Assembly (NCBI RefSeq): GCF_017745275.1
Contig: NZ_JAGHZS010000005.1
Span: 186,001-250,000 of the forward strand
Length of the DNA stretch: 64,000 nucleotides
Origin: Chitinophaga sp.
Lineage (GTDB): Bacteria; Bacteroidota; Bacteroidia; Chitinophagales; Chitinophagaceae
Reading direction: 5' to 3'
Below are positions 45,577 through 54,024 of the stretch, piece after piece. The notes beneath the pieces are model-generated. The model saw nothing but the letters and a program-made list of their open reading frames with translations. It was not told the DNA's origin and did not search any database. Each line of letters starts with the position of its first letter. Position 1 is the stretch's first letter. The position numbers were made by a program, and so were the translations under genes.

Positions 45577-45994
45577 TATTTGAATACAATTTTTGGTCAT
45601 TAAATTAGGATAGTATATAAACGCTAAGACCCATTCAGCGATCAGGTCTTGGCGTTTATATACTATATTTTTTATCTAATGAGTATAAGTTTGTTTAGTT
45701 TTAACCTCTCGTATGAATGCAGCAATTACGCATAGTCTCTTTAAAATACCTGATTACTTCTGCATCATGAAGCCCAGCGCTGGCTTCATCGGTAGAGCTG
45801 CTAACAATGGTTCAGGTTCATTAACGGTGCCGGGAAATCTGGCATGTAAATGCCAGAAGGTATGTGATGGTATTAATGTAATGAAGATGTAGCATAAGTT
45901 GTAATTAATCAATCTTCAAATTTCCTTCAAACCCTCCCACATTTTCAGTAACTTTAATTCCTACCTATTAACCCTCCCTTAAATTCAAATAGCC
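45577..45994. other. 418-bp intergenic region with hairpins
   Basis: Apart from the terminator at 45610-45672, this stretch holds an inverted repeat around AGCGCT at about 45772-45794 (ATGAAGCC/GGCTTCAT) and a 7-bp hairpin at 45839-45856 (CTGGCAT/ATGCCAG). No gene is visible. These may be leader structures of the PIG-L operon. Confidence 0.4.
45610..45672 (+). terminator. Long terminator after the orphan cassette
   Basis: A 22-bp stem (45610-45631 with 45645-45666, one G-U pair), 13-base loop, followed by a T-rich run. It closes the orphan tip/immunity pair. Confidence 0.88.
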
Positions 45995-46651
45995 ATGAAG
46001 TTAGAGAACCCTGTAACAAAAAACCAGAAAGCTGCGGCCGTTATCGTTGCTCACCCTGATGATGAAACCTTATGGGCGGGTGGAACTATTTTATATCACC
46101 CCCAATGGGAATGGACGATAGTGGGCCTTTGCAGGGCCAGTGATACCGACAGGGCGCCTAAGTTCTTCAAGGCATTACAATTGTTCGGTGCACAGGGTAT
46201 ATTGGGAGATATGAATGATGGTCCGGAGCAAACGCCGCTGCCATTGGCTACAGTAGAAGAACAGGTGCTGGCATTGCTGCCGGTGCAGCGTTATGACGTG
46301 ATTATTACACACCATCCACATGGAGAATATACGCGCCATTTAAGGCATGAAGAAGTTAGCAGGGCGGTATTGGCATTATGGCAACAAGGAAAAATTCTGG
46401 CGGATGAATTGTGGGTGTTTGCTTATGAAGACGGACAAAAATCTTATTTGCCGGAGGCTGTGCCGGAAGCTACTATTTATCATGTATTAGAGAAAGATAT
46501 CTGGAAACAGAAGTATGAGCTGGTTACTCATACCTATGGTTTTACGACCGATAGCTGGGAAGCATCCACTACGCCAACGGCGGAGTCGTTTTGGCGTTTT
46601 GGAAGTCCGGAAGAAGCGCAGCAATGGCTGAACAGTTTATCACGTGACTGA
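45995..46651 (+). CDS. PIG-L family (LmbE-like) deacetylase
   Basis: A 218-aa predicted zinc-dependent deacetylase of N-acetyl sugars. The zinc site is AHPDDE at residues 19-24 with a second His in THHPHGEYTRHLRHEEV. No signal peptide, so it acts in the cytoplasm. Its stop overlaps the next start (TGATG), so it is translationally coupled to a GT4 glycosyltransferase. PIG-L/GT4 pairs are known in low-molecular-weight thiol synthesis (BshA/BshB, MshA/MshB), but no ligase follows here; a sugar conjugate or glycolipid is just as possible. Length is normal for the family. Confidence 0.88.
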   Translation: MKLENPVTKNQKAAAVIVAHPDDETLWAGGTILYHPQWEWTIVGLCRASDTDRAPKFFKALQLFGAQGILGDMNDGPEQTPLPLATVEEQVLALLPVQRYDVIITHHPHGEYTRHLRHEEVSRAVLALWQQGKILADELWVFAYEDGQKSYLPEAVPEATIYHVLEKDIWKQKYELVTHTYGFTTDSWEASTTPTAESFWRFGSPEEAQQWLNSLSRD

Positions 46652-47796
46652 TGAGAGTGTTATTATTGTACGATTACCCACCGGCTCCCGGTGGTTTAGC
46701 TACACAAGGCCATTTATTGTACCAGGGCCTGCTGGACATTGGCGTAACAGCATTTGCAGCACACTATGATTCTCCATTGGAAAAAGAATGGTATTACCGT
46801 TGGTTTAAGCCCGATGTAGTATTGGGTGTTGGCTACTGGGGACATACGCCACAGTTGATTCTTCATCCGCAGAAATTCGGCCTGCAGCCGGTTCCATGGC
46901 TGGTGGCAGACGGATACATTGCGAACTACCAGGATGTGCTGAATCAGCTGCCGTTGATACTGGTGACTTCAGCGTGGGTGAAAGAAATGTATGTGCGTGA
47001 TGGTATTCGTGGCGACAAAATTGTGGTGTTGCCGGTAGGATGTAATACGGAACAATTTACTCCTCTGCCTCAGACGCATCCGCAGGTACACAGTATACGG
47101 GAATCATTGGGCATTGCAGATGATGAGCTGATGCTACTCACCATTGGTGGAGACGCCTGTTCCAAAGGTGCGAGGGAAACCATGCAGGCTTTGTCGCAGC
47201 TAACAGGAAAAGTATCTCCTAAATGGAGATATGTTTGTAAAGTATGGCCACAGCCCCGTACCTGGTTGCAGAATGAATCGGACCTGGAGCTGGCATCGCA
47301 GCTGGGATTGAAAGATAAAGTACAATATGTGACGAGTATCGTGTCCAGGAACTATATGCCTTACCTGGTCAATGCCTGTGATATTTACGTAGCGCCGTCC
47401 AGGTTAGAGGGATTTGGAATGCCACAGGTAGAGGCTGGAGCATGCGGCAAGCCGGTGATTGGTATTCGTGCCATGGGCATGCTGGATACGCTGGTACATG
47501 AGGAAACTGCGCTGATGGCGGAAGTGGGAGAGCGGATTGTGGTGAATGAAGTGATTCTCGGATTGGAATCTGGTTTTACGGTTAATCATAAGGTAGTATT
47601 TGGTACCCCGCGTACGGTAGACTATAGGGCAGATGTAAACGATATAAGCCGGCATTTGCAGCGGTTGATGAACGATGCCGCGTACCGGCAGCAATTGGGC
47701 CACGCAGCGCGACAGCATGTCGTAGCAAAATTTGATTATAAAACGGTAGCCCGGCAATTTGTGCGGGTGTTGAATGAAAAACTAAATATTCATTGA
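46651..47796 (+). CDS. GT4-like glycosyltransferase
   Basis: A 381-aa GT-B glycosyltransferase. The N-terminal half starts with VLLLYDYPPAPGGLATQGH, the usual acceptor-side Gly-rich loop. The C-terminal half has IYVAPSRLEGFGMPQVEAGACGKPVIG, carrying the E-x7-E nucleotide-sugar motif of GT4. No membrane segment or signal peptide. It lies between a PIG-L deacetylase (overlap of 1 base) and a six-hairpin glycosidase-like gene, so the three probably make or tailor one sugar compound. Confidence 0.87.
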   Translation: MRVLLLYDYPPAPGGLATQGHLLYQGLLDIGVTAFAAHYDSPLEKEWYYRWFKPDVVLGVGYWGHTPQLILHPQKFGLQPVPWLVADGYIANYQDVLNQLPLILVTSAWVKEMYVRDGIRGDKIVVLPVGCNTEQFTPLPQTHPQVHSIRESLGIADDELMLLTIGGDACSKGARETMQALSQLTGKVSPKWRYVCKVWPQPRTWLQNESDLELASQLGLKDKVQYVTSIVSRNYMPYLVNACDIYVAPSRLEGFGMPQVEAGACGKPVIGIRAMGMLDTLVHEETALMAEVGERIVVNEVILGLESGFTVNHKVVFGTPRTVDYRADVNDISRHLQRLMNDAAYRQQLGHAARQHVVAKFDYKTVARQFVRVLNEKLNIH

Positions 47797-47798
47797 AC

Positions 47799-48974
47799 AT
47801 GGAAGCATCTACCTGGTTAACAATCAATGCCGCCAGGGACGCGGCGCTGCAGGTATTACTGCACAATGTGAACGGCCCTTTTCACGGCCTGCCACGGACG
47901 GCGGGATGGGGATATCCGGAGCCATATACACGGGATTTGTTGCTGTCGTTTTTTGGGGTAGCCGTTACCGGTAATAAAGTGCTGATAAAAAGTATCCGGA
48001 AAGTATTGGAAACACTGGCGAAGAACCAAACACCACATGGGCATATCGCTTCGCTGGTACATGATAAAGAAGACCTGGGTTCCAGTGATAGCACGCCTTT
48101 ATTTTTATTGATCACTGGTATGTACCGGCAGTTGGCAGACGAGCCTTTATTCCTGGAGGAGGCAGTAAACAAATCGCTGCGATGGATGGAATACCAGAGT
48201 CCGTCGGATCGTTTCCTGGTGGCGCAGCAGCCTACCAGCGACTGGCGCGATGAGCAGTGGGTGTTGGGTTATGGCTTGTTTGTAAATACGCTGATGTATA
48301 GTTGCCTGCGCGTGCTGGGCCAACACGAACGGGCCGACCGCGTACGACAGGATATGGGCCGCTTTACCATTACAGGTGGTGTACAACACCGGCATGTACA
48401 CGAGGGATTGGTAGTAAAACATAAACCCTATTACGCGATGTGGTCGTATAAGGTGCTGAGCAGCGAGCGGTTTGATTTGCTGGGCAACAGCCTGGCTATC
48501 CTCTCCGGCCTGGCAACGCCTACCCGGGCCGCAGACATGGTGAGCTGGATTGAAGAAGAATGTGCTGCGCTGATGGCCAGCGGGCAGCTATCGGTAAAAC
48601 TGCCGCCTAACTTCTTCCCATATACGAAACCGGGGGATTACGACTGGCATGAACGCTATGCCATTTATAATCAGCCGGGAGAATATCACAACGGCGGTAT
48701 ATGGCCTTTTATCTGCGGCTTTTATGTAGCGGCGCTGGTGGCGGCAAAAAAATATAAACTGGCGGAGGAAAAGCTGGTAGAGTTAACCCGGGTAGTGACC
48801 ATTTCCAATAGTGGTACCTTAACGCATGGCTTCAATGAATGGTTAAAAGCGCAGGACGGCACTGCCAAAGGACAGGAGTGGCAAACCTGGAGCGCCGCTT
48901 TATACCTTTATGCTGTAAAGTGCGTGGAAGAAAGACGTACACCGTTTTTTGAAGAGATGAGAAATACTAGATAA
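47799..48974 (+). CDS. Six-hairpin (alpha/alpha)6 glycosidase-like protein, GH100-like
   Basis: A 391-aa cytoplasmic protein; the ATG at 47799 is preferred to a TTG 6 bases earlier that overlaps the GT4 stop. Motifs resemble (alpha/alpha)6-barrel glycosidases such as GH100 invertase: YTRDLLLSFFGVAVTGN, ERFDLLGNSLAILSGLAT, and YHNGGIWPFICGFYVAAL. Candidate catalytic acids are in TSDWRDEQW and around the WE-rich helices. The exact family and substrate are not certain. Its place with a PIG-L deacetylase and a GT4 suggests removal or transfer of a sugar in the same pathway. Confidence 0.75.
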   Translation: MEASTWLTINAARDAALQVLLHNVNGPFHGLPRTAGWGYPEPYTRDLLLSFFGVAVTGNKVLIKSIRKVLETLAKNQTPHGHIASLVHDKEDLGSSDSTPLFLLITGMYRQLADEPLFLEEAVNKSLRWMEYQSPSDRFLVAQQPTSDWRDEQWVLGYGLFVNTLMYSCLRVLGQHERADRVRQDMGRFTITGGVQHRHVHEGLVVKHKPYYAMWSYKVLSSERFDLLGNSLAILSGLATPTRAADMVSWIEEECAALMASGQLSVKLPPNFFPYTKPGDYDWHERYAIYNQPGEYHNGGIWPFICGFYVAALVAAKKYKLAEEKLVELTRVVTISNSGTLTHGFNEWLKAQDGTAKGQEWQTWSAALYLYAVKCVEERRTPFFEEMRNTR

Positions 48975-48991
48975 GTATCCGCTATATTCTA

Positions 48992-49022
48992 TTTCGTGTA
49001 CGCATGAATGGTAGTATCTTTG
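48992..49022 (+). promoter_or_regulatory. Bacteroidetes-type promoter of a lipoprotein gene
   Basis: TTTCG (48992-48996), an 18-base gap, and TATCTTTG (49015-49022), a perfect TAnnTTTG. The ATG is 21 bases on. The -33 has one mismatch. Confidence 0.55.
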
Positions 49023-49043
49023 CGAAAGTAATCCCTGATATTT

Positions 49044-49691
49044 ATGAAGATAATGAGTGCTTTTAAATCTCTGCTCCTGTTAGCTGCCTGTAGTATTGCT
49101 TTTGTTTCCTGTAATCTTGAAATGGCCGGACCGGATGCAAATCCTGTTTACCCACCCGGAACAAATAATCCCGGTACACCAAATCCAGGTAATGGCAATG
49201 GTAGTACAGCAAAAATAACCGGTAGCTGGACTTTTACGGGTCTAACGCAGAAAACCAGAACCAGCGCAAGTCAGGCGGGAGGATCACTCACTTCCACTTC
49301 TGAGTGTATCAGTATCAACAACACAGGTGTTTTCGTTTTTGATGATAAGAGCGTGACTTTTACGGACATGTCTTATATTGTCAATGGTACCATGAAAATG
49401 ACGGTGACCTACCCCGGTACACCAGGCGTGAGTACAGATGTGCCAATCAATGTAATAATGAGTCCCTATAGTGGTCACTCTACGTATAAGTTAACAGGTA
49501 ATACGATTCACTTTGATGAAGGCTTCATGGAAGATCCTACAGGCACCATGGGTAATATTTCAACAGCGGCAGATGCTACAGTGGCTATTGACGGCGATAA
49601 CATGACGTTGACAATGGACCTTAGCCAGGTAGTGGTACCGGGTACGCAGGTATCAGGTACACAGGTAATTAATTTTGTACGGAAGAAGTAA
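49044..49691 (+). CDS. Predicted lipoprotein of unknown function
   Basis: A 215-aa lipoprotein with a lipobox at IAFVSC, a Pro/Gly/Asn-rich linker (residues 30-55), then a beta-rich domain starting KITGSWTFTG. Several strands and an N-terminal GSW opening are lipocalin-like, a common fold in Bacteroidetes surface lipoproteins, but I do not name a family. It is a single gene with a good promoter and a long terminator hairpin. Confidence 0.8.
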   Translation: MKIMSAFKSLLLLAACSIAFVSCNLEMAGPDANPVYPPGTNNPGTPNPGNGNGSTAKITGSWTFTGLTQKTRTSASQAGGSLTSTSECISINNTGVFVFDDKSVTFTDMSYIVNGTMKMTVTYPGTPGVSTDVPINVIMSPYSGHSTYKLTGNTIHFDEGFMEDPTGTMGNISTAADATVAIDGDNMTLTMDLSQVVVPGTQVSGTQVINFVRKK

Positions 49692-49702
49692 ATCAAATTA
49701 TT

Positions 49703-49756
49703 CCATAATAAAAAGCAAAAGGTGGCCATATGGTCACCTTTTGCTTTTTATTATGG
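49703..49756. terminator. Long inverted-repeat terminator
   Basis: The arms 49703-49727 and 49732-49756 pair over 25 bp with one G-U pair and a 4-base loop; T-runs lie in the right arm. It ends the lipoprotein gene and precedes the GNAT gene. Confidence 0.85.
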
Positions 49757-49862
49757 CTGGTTATTTTTCCGTCATCCCTATCTCTCCGGAAGACAGCCTC
49801 TATTCGGGGGATATGCAACATTTTTTTTATCTTACATCTAAGAAAAAACGACCCACATTACC

Positions 49863-50402
49863 ATGACCCAGTTCCCCGTATTGCCAACCCAGCGCCTGCG
49901 CTTAATCGAGATTCAGCATATCCATCAGCCGGATTTGTTTTACCTGCTAACGGATAAGCGGGTAACGGAATATTACCATGTAGTGCCGCTGAAAGAAGTA
50001 GCGGATGTAAGAAAAGTAGTGGATTTTTTAAAACAGCGTTTTGCGGATCAGCAGGGCATCCGCTGGGGCATTGCATTAGCCGGGCGGGATGAGCTGATTG
50101 GGATGATTGGTTTCAACAGTTTTGTACCGGGGCATAAGGGGGTGTTGGTATTTGCGCTGATGCAGGAGTATTGGGGGAAGGGATATATGTCGGAGGCGAT
50201 GGAGGCGGTGTTGGCGTATGGGTTTACCACGCTGCAGTTAAAGCGTATAGAGGCGGAAGTGCTACCGGGAAACAAAGCTTCTGAAAAAGTATTAACAAAG
50301 GCCGGGTTTCATCACGAGGGGTTGTTACAACAATGGATGTGGTGGGATAATAAAGCCTATGATATCAACATGTATGCAGTGCTGCGATCTCCGCACCAGT
50401 AA
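49863..50402 (+). CDS. GNAT N-acetyltransferase (RimJ/RimL-like)
   Basis: A 179-aa cytoplasmic acetyltransferase. The acetyl-CoA-binding motif is EYWGKGYMSEAMEAVLAYGF, followed by LKRIEAEVLPGNKASEKVL and KAGFHHEGLLQQ, as in RimJ/RimL-type enzymes that acetylate protein N-termini or small amines. The substrate is unknown. It is a single gene with no obvious partner. Confidence 0.87.
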   Translation: MTQFPVLPTQRLRLIEIQHIHQPDLFYLLTDKRVTEYYHVVPLKEVADVRKVVDFLKQRFADQQGIRWGIALAGRDELIGMIGFNSFVPGHKGVLVFALMQEYWGKGYMSEAMEAVLAYGFTTLQLKRIEAEVLPGNKASEKVLTKAGFHHEGLLQQWMWWDNKAYDINMYAVLRSPHQ

Positions 50403-50504
50403 AGCATCTTTACTGTACCTTCCGTAAAGGCATAGCGATGCCAGGCCCTGACAGGGCGGAACAATAAAGACACTACAGGTTAAGTTTATCCGGCGATAGC
50501 TGGC

Positions 50505-50831
50505 TTAGGCTTTTTTAGCGGCTGCTTTTTTGGGAGCAGATTTTTTAGTGGCAGTCTCGGGTTTGGCGGCTTTAGGAGTCTCGGCTTTAGGAGTGGTAGT
50601 TTTTTTAGTAACGGCTTTTTTGGCGGCAGCTTTCTTTTTAGGTTTGGCAGGGTCTTTTTTATCTGACAATCCTGCTACCATGGCCTTACTTGCCTTTTTG
50701 ATGTTACGATGAAATTTCTTCTCCCCTAACATTTCTTTTAAATCACCTAAAGCGGCAGTTAATATTTCGGCTACTTTTAAACCAGCATCCTTTTTCAGAT
50801 GCTTGCCGGCCGGTTTCCTGGAATCGGTCAT
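50505..50831 (-). CDS. Lysine/alanine-rich histone H1-like protein
   Basis: A 108-aa basic protein; the ATG at 50831 (MTDSRKPAGKHLKK) is preferred to one 27 bases upstream. The N-terminal ~60 residues are helical (LKVAEILTAALGDLKEMLGE); the last ~45 are repeated Lys/Ala/Pro/Thr words (PKKKAAAKKAVTKK, KAAAKKA) like eukaryotic H1 or AlgP tails. Such proteins bind DNA without sequence preference and compact the nucleoid. The low-complexity tail is prone to length change between strains. It lies divergent from the type III PKS operon; a link to that operon is not evident. Confidence 0.8.
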   Translation of the reverse strand: MTDSRKPAGKHLKKDAGLKVAEILTAALGDLKEMLGEKKFHRNIKKASKAMVAGLSDKKDPAKPKKKAAAKKAVTKKTTTPKAETPKAAKPETATKKSAPKKAAAKKA

Positions 50832-51131
50832 GGATAAATGATTTATTTGCAAAAACAATTATGTTCAAAATTAACAATTATATAATATTGGCAATGTTAA
50901 GTTTTATATTGCTGTGGTAAACAGATGTATGTACTTTTTGTAATTTATATATTTATTGAATGTTGAAGGTAAGGAGAGATGATAACCGGGGAGGAGTTAC
51001 GTATAGCCACTAGGGTTAGCCGGCGTATCTGGCCTGTTTTTCGCTGTCATTATCAGCCATAAATTCATTATATTGAGAAGAGCTGCCGTTTTTGTTGTGT
51101 CGGAGCTTGTTATTGTTTTAACCATAGGGGT

Positions 51132-52271
51132 ATGGGATCCAGAGATGTCATTATTATCGGAGGCGGCCTTTCAGGCCTTAGCAGTGCTATTCATTTATCG
51201 AAAGCCGGCTTACAGGTCACTGTTATTGAAAAAAATACCTATCCTTCGCATAAGGTTTGCGGAGAGTATGTATCCAATGAAGTGTTACCTTATTTACAAT
51301 CGCTCGGGGCGGATCCAGCCCCATTGCAACCTTCCCGGATTAACCGGTTAATTATTTCAGATCATTACGGCAAAACATTGGAAACACCACTCCCGTTGGG
51401 AGGCTTTGGAGTGAGCCGCTATGCGTTTGACCAGTTCCTGATGCAGCAGATGCTGCAAAATGGTGTGGAACTGATTACCGATACGGTCACAAATGTGATG
51501 TTTGAAAACGACCGGTTCTTTATAGACACCAATGACCACGGCGTGTTTGCTGCACCGGTGGTGCTGGGCGCCTATGGCAAAAGAGCTGCGCTGGATACAA
51601 AACTGGGGCGGAACTTTATGAATGAGAAGTCGCCCTGGCTGGCGGTGAAAGCCCATTACCGCGGTAACTTCCCGGCAGATACCGTGGGCCTGCACAATTT
51701 CGACGGCGGCTATTGCGGGGTATCTAAAGTAGAAGATGATATCCTCAATATCTGTTACCTCGTGAGTTATGAGAGCTTCAAAAATTATAAAAATATTGCG
51801 GCGCACCAGGAAGAAGTATTACATCGTAATCATCACCTGAAAACGATTTTTGAGAACAGCACCATGTTGTTCGACAAGCCGTTGACCATTAGCCAGGTAT
51901 CGTTTTCCGAAAAGGAAAAAGTGGTGAATCATATGCTGATGACAGGGGATACCGCAGGGTTGATTCACCCGCTTTGCGGCAACGGTATGGCCATGGCCAT
52001 ACAGAGTGCGCAGATTGCATCAGAGAAAATTTTGCAGTATTTCACCACTGCCGGGAAAGGTAGGCTGGCCATGGAACAGGAATATACAAAGGAGTGGGGG
52101 AAAGCGTTCAGCGGTCGTATGCGCACCGGCAGGCTGTTATCCCGCCTGTTCCACAACGAAAAATTATCCGCTACCATGATGAAGGGGTTGATTATATTTC
52201 CGGGTTTATTGCCAGGTATTATCAAACGTACCCATGGCAAACCGCTAAAAGCAGTAGCAGCATGCGTATAG
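51132..52271 (+). CDS. FAD-dependent oxidoreductase/hydroxylase of the type III PKS operon
   Basis: A 379-aa flavoprotein of the geranylgeranyl-reductase/aromatic-hydroxylase superfamily. The FAD-binding Rossmann motif GGGLSG lies at residues about 10-15 with VIEKNTYPSHKVCGEY after it, and the second FAD motif TGDTAGLIHPLCGNG has Asp273. In the Streptomyces srs operon a flavoprotein hydroxylase works on a methylated alkylresorcinol; by analogy this enzyme may hydroxylate the phenolic product. It is first of eight tightly packed genes. Its stop overlaps the methyltransferase start by 10 bases. Reduction of a double bond is the main alternative activity. Confidence 0.85.
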   Translation: MGSRDVIIIGGGLSGLSSAIHLSKAGLQVTVIEKNTYPSHKVCGEYVSNEVLPYLQSLGADPAPLQPSRINRLIISDHYGKTLETPLPLGGFGVSRYAFDQFLMQQMLQNGVELITDTVTNVMFENDRFFIDTNDHGVFAAPVVLGAYGKRAALDTKLGRNFMNEKSPWLAVKAHYRGNFPADTVGLHNFDGGYCGVSKVEDDILNICYLVSYESFKNYKNIAAHQEEVLHRNHHLKTIFENSTMLFDKPLTISQVSFSEKEKVVNHMLMTGDTAGLIHPLCGNGMAMAIQSAQIASEKILQYFTTAGKGRLAMEQEYTKEWGKAFSGRMRTGRLLSRLFHNEKLSATMMKGLIIFPGLLPGIIKRTHGKPLKAVAACV

Positions 52272-52975
52272 ATACCCGGCAAAGAAGCCAGGCACCGGAG
52301 ATCATGGATGATTTTAACATGGAAGGAGCGCTGTTAAAAGAAACCCTGCAGAAAATAGCACAAATCAACCGGCTGCTGGGCGGCAACCGCATCACAGTAA
52401 AAGGAGTGGCCGCTCTTATTAAAGACATTCCTGCTGATCAAACCATCAGCATCGTGGATGTAGGTTGTGGCAATGGAGACATGCTCCGGCAGTTATCTTC
52501 CTACGGAAAAAAAATAAACCGGCGATTTGAACTGATAGGGATAGATGCCAATCTCACTACGGTAACGTATGCACGGGAATTATCCCGCCAATACCCGGAT
52601 ATTCAGTATTATTGCCAGGATATTATGGCGCCCGCGTTCCGGGAACAACGCTATGACATTATTTTATGCACGCTAACGCTGCATCATTTTACAGAAAAGG
52701 AGATCCGCCATCTGATGACCATATTCCGGGAACAGGCGCGCATAGGTATTGTGGTGAATGATTTACACCGCAGCGCCCTGGCGTATCGCCTGTTTCAATT
52801 GATTTGCCTCGTATTTAATTTAAACAGCATGGTGCGGGCAGATGGACAAGTCTCTATTTTGCGTGGATTTAAAAAGAAAGAACTACATCATTTATCAGCA
52901 GAACTCAATATCGGCGCTTATTCCCTGCAATGGAAATGGGCATTCCGCTATCAATGGATAATCAATAATTTATGA
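52262..52975 (+). CDS. SAM-dependent methyltransferase of the type III PKS operon
   Basis: A 237-aa class I methyltransferase. The ATG at 52262 (MRIDTRQRSQAPE) overlaps the flavoprotein gene by 10 bases and is preferred over a 56-codon longer frame running deep into that gene. SAM-binding motif I is IVDVGCGNGDM (residues 64-74), with IGIDANLT and LCTLTLHHF as motifs II and post-II. UbiE-like C- or O-methylation of a phenolic lipid is inferred from its place between a flavoprotein and a type III PKS. Its stop overlaps the PKS start by ATGA. Confidence 0.87.
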   Translation: MRIDTRQRSQAPEIMDDFNMEGALLKETLQKIAQINRLLGGNRITVKGVAALIKDIPADQTISIVDVGCGNGDMLRQLSSYGKKINRRFELIGIDANLTTVTYARELSRQYPDIQYYCQDIMAPAFREQRYDIILCTLTLHHFTEKEIRHLMTIFREQARIGIVVNDLHRSALAYRLFQLICLVFNLNSMVRADGQVSILRGFKKKELHHLSAELNIGAYSLQWKWAFRYQWIINNL

Positions 52976-54024
52976 GCGTTAAAATACAGTCTGTCGCTAA
53001 AGCCATCCCTCCTTATACCAGAACTACCGCGGAAATACTACCATTTCTCGACCTCTGGCTGCAAGGCCAGGATGATCGCTTCATCCGTAAAGTGAAAAAG
53101 ATTTTTGAGGGGGCAGGCGTAGATAACCGCTATTCCATCATGGGACCGGAAGAAGTGTTTACCAAAACATCTTTTGAAGAGAAGAATAATATTTACATGC
53201 GGGAATCGATTGTATTGGGACGTACCTGCCTGCAAAACGCGTTGCAGAAAGCCGGCTTGAAAAATACCGACATCGATTATATAATCACCGTGAGTTGTAC
53301 CGGTATCATGATTCCTTCGCTGGATGCATATCTCATCAATGAATTACAGCTGCGGCAGGATATTGTCCGGTTGCCGGTCACAGAAATGGGATGCGCTGCG
53401 GGGGTATCGGGAATTATTTATGCGAAGAAAATGCTGGAAGCCAATCCCAGCAAACGAGCGGCGGTAGTGGCGGTAGAATCGCCCACAGCTACTTTTCAGC
53501 TCGACGATTACTCAATGGCCAACGTGGTGAGTGCCGCTATTTTTGGAGATGGCGCCGCCTGTGCTATTTTATCTTCGCATGCCGGAGATACCGGCCCGGA
53601 AATTCTCGCAGAAGAGATGTATCATTTCTATGACGCCGACTACCTGATGGGATTCCATCTTTCCAATACTGGTTTAAAAATGGTGTTGGATATAGAAGTA
53701 CCGGAGAAAATTGAGGCACACTTTGGGGACATTGTACATCCCTTTCTGGCTAAAAATAACCTGGCGATTGCAGATATTGACCACCTCATTTTCCATCCTG
53801 GTGGTAAAAAAATTATTCAGCTGGTAGAAGAGCTGTTTCGTAGTATGGGCAAGAAACTGGACGATACAAAAGAAATTTTACGTTTATACGGCAACATGTC
53901 CAGCGCCACAGTGTTATATGTATTGGAACGATTTATGGACAAAGCGCTGCCCAAAGGAGACAAGGGGCTGATGCTGAGCTTTGGACCTGGATTTTCCGCA
54001 CAGCGAATTTTATTACAATGGTAA
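52972..54024 (+). CDS. Type III polyketide synthase (chalcone/alkylresorcinol synthase-like)
   Basis: A 350-aa iterative ketosynthase that extends an acyl starter with malonyl-CoA and cyclises it. The type III PKS catalytic triad is present: Cys141 in TEMGCAAGVSG, His275 in IFHPGGKK, and Asn308 in RLYGNMSSA. Length is normal (350-400 aa). Bacterial relatives make alkylresorcinols, alkylpyrones or phloroglucinols. The next genes encode a dedicated ACP, KS, dehydratase and reductase, suggesting the starter is an ACP-bound fatty acyl chain rather than a free CoA ester. The start overlaps the methyltransferase stop (ATGA), and its end overlaps the SDR start by 7 bases. Confidence 0.92.
   Translation: MSVKIQSVAKAIPPYTRTTAEILPFLDLWLQGQDDRFIRKVKKIFEGAGVDNRYSIMGPEEVFTKTSFEEKNNIYMRESIVLGRTCLQNALQKAGLKNTDIDYIITVSCTGIMIPSLDAYLINELQLRQDIVRLPVTEMGCAAGVSGIIYAKKMLEANPSKRAAVVAVESPTATFQLDDYSMANVVSAAIFGDGAACAILSSHAGDTGPEILAEEMYHFYDADYLMGFHLSNTGLKMVLDIEVPEKIEAHFGDIVHPFLAKNNLAIADIDHLIFHPGGKKIIQLVEELFRSMGKKLDDTKEILRLYGNMSSATVLYVLERFMDKALPKGDKGLMLSFGPGFSAQRILLQW

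Noticed and set aside
45790..45835. tRNA-like words (TAGAGC and GGTTCA)
   Set aside because: No acceptor stem, anticodon arm or CCA-compatible end can be folded around them.
45995..47796. Bacillithiol/mycothiol synthesis genes
   Set aside because: PIG-L and GT4 fit superficially, but no cysteine ligase follows and the third gene is a glycosidase-like barrel.
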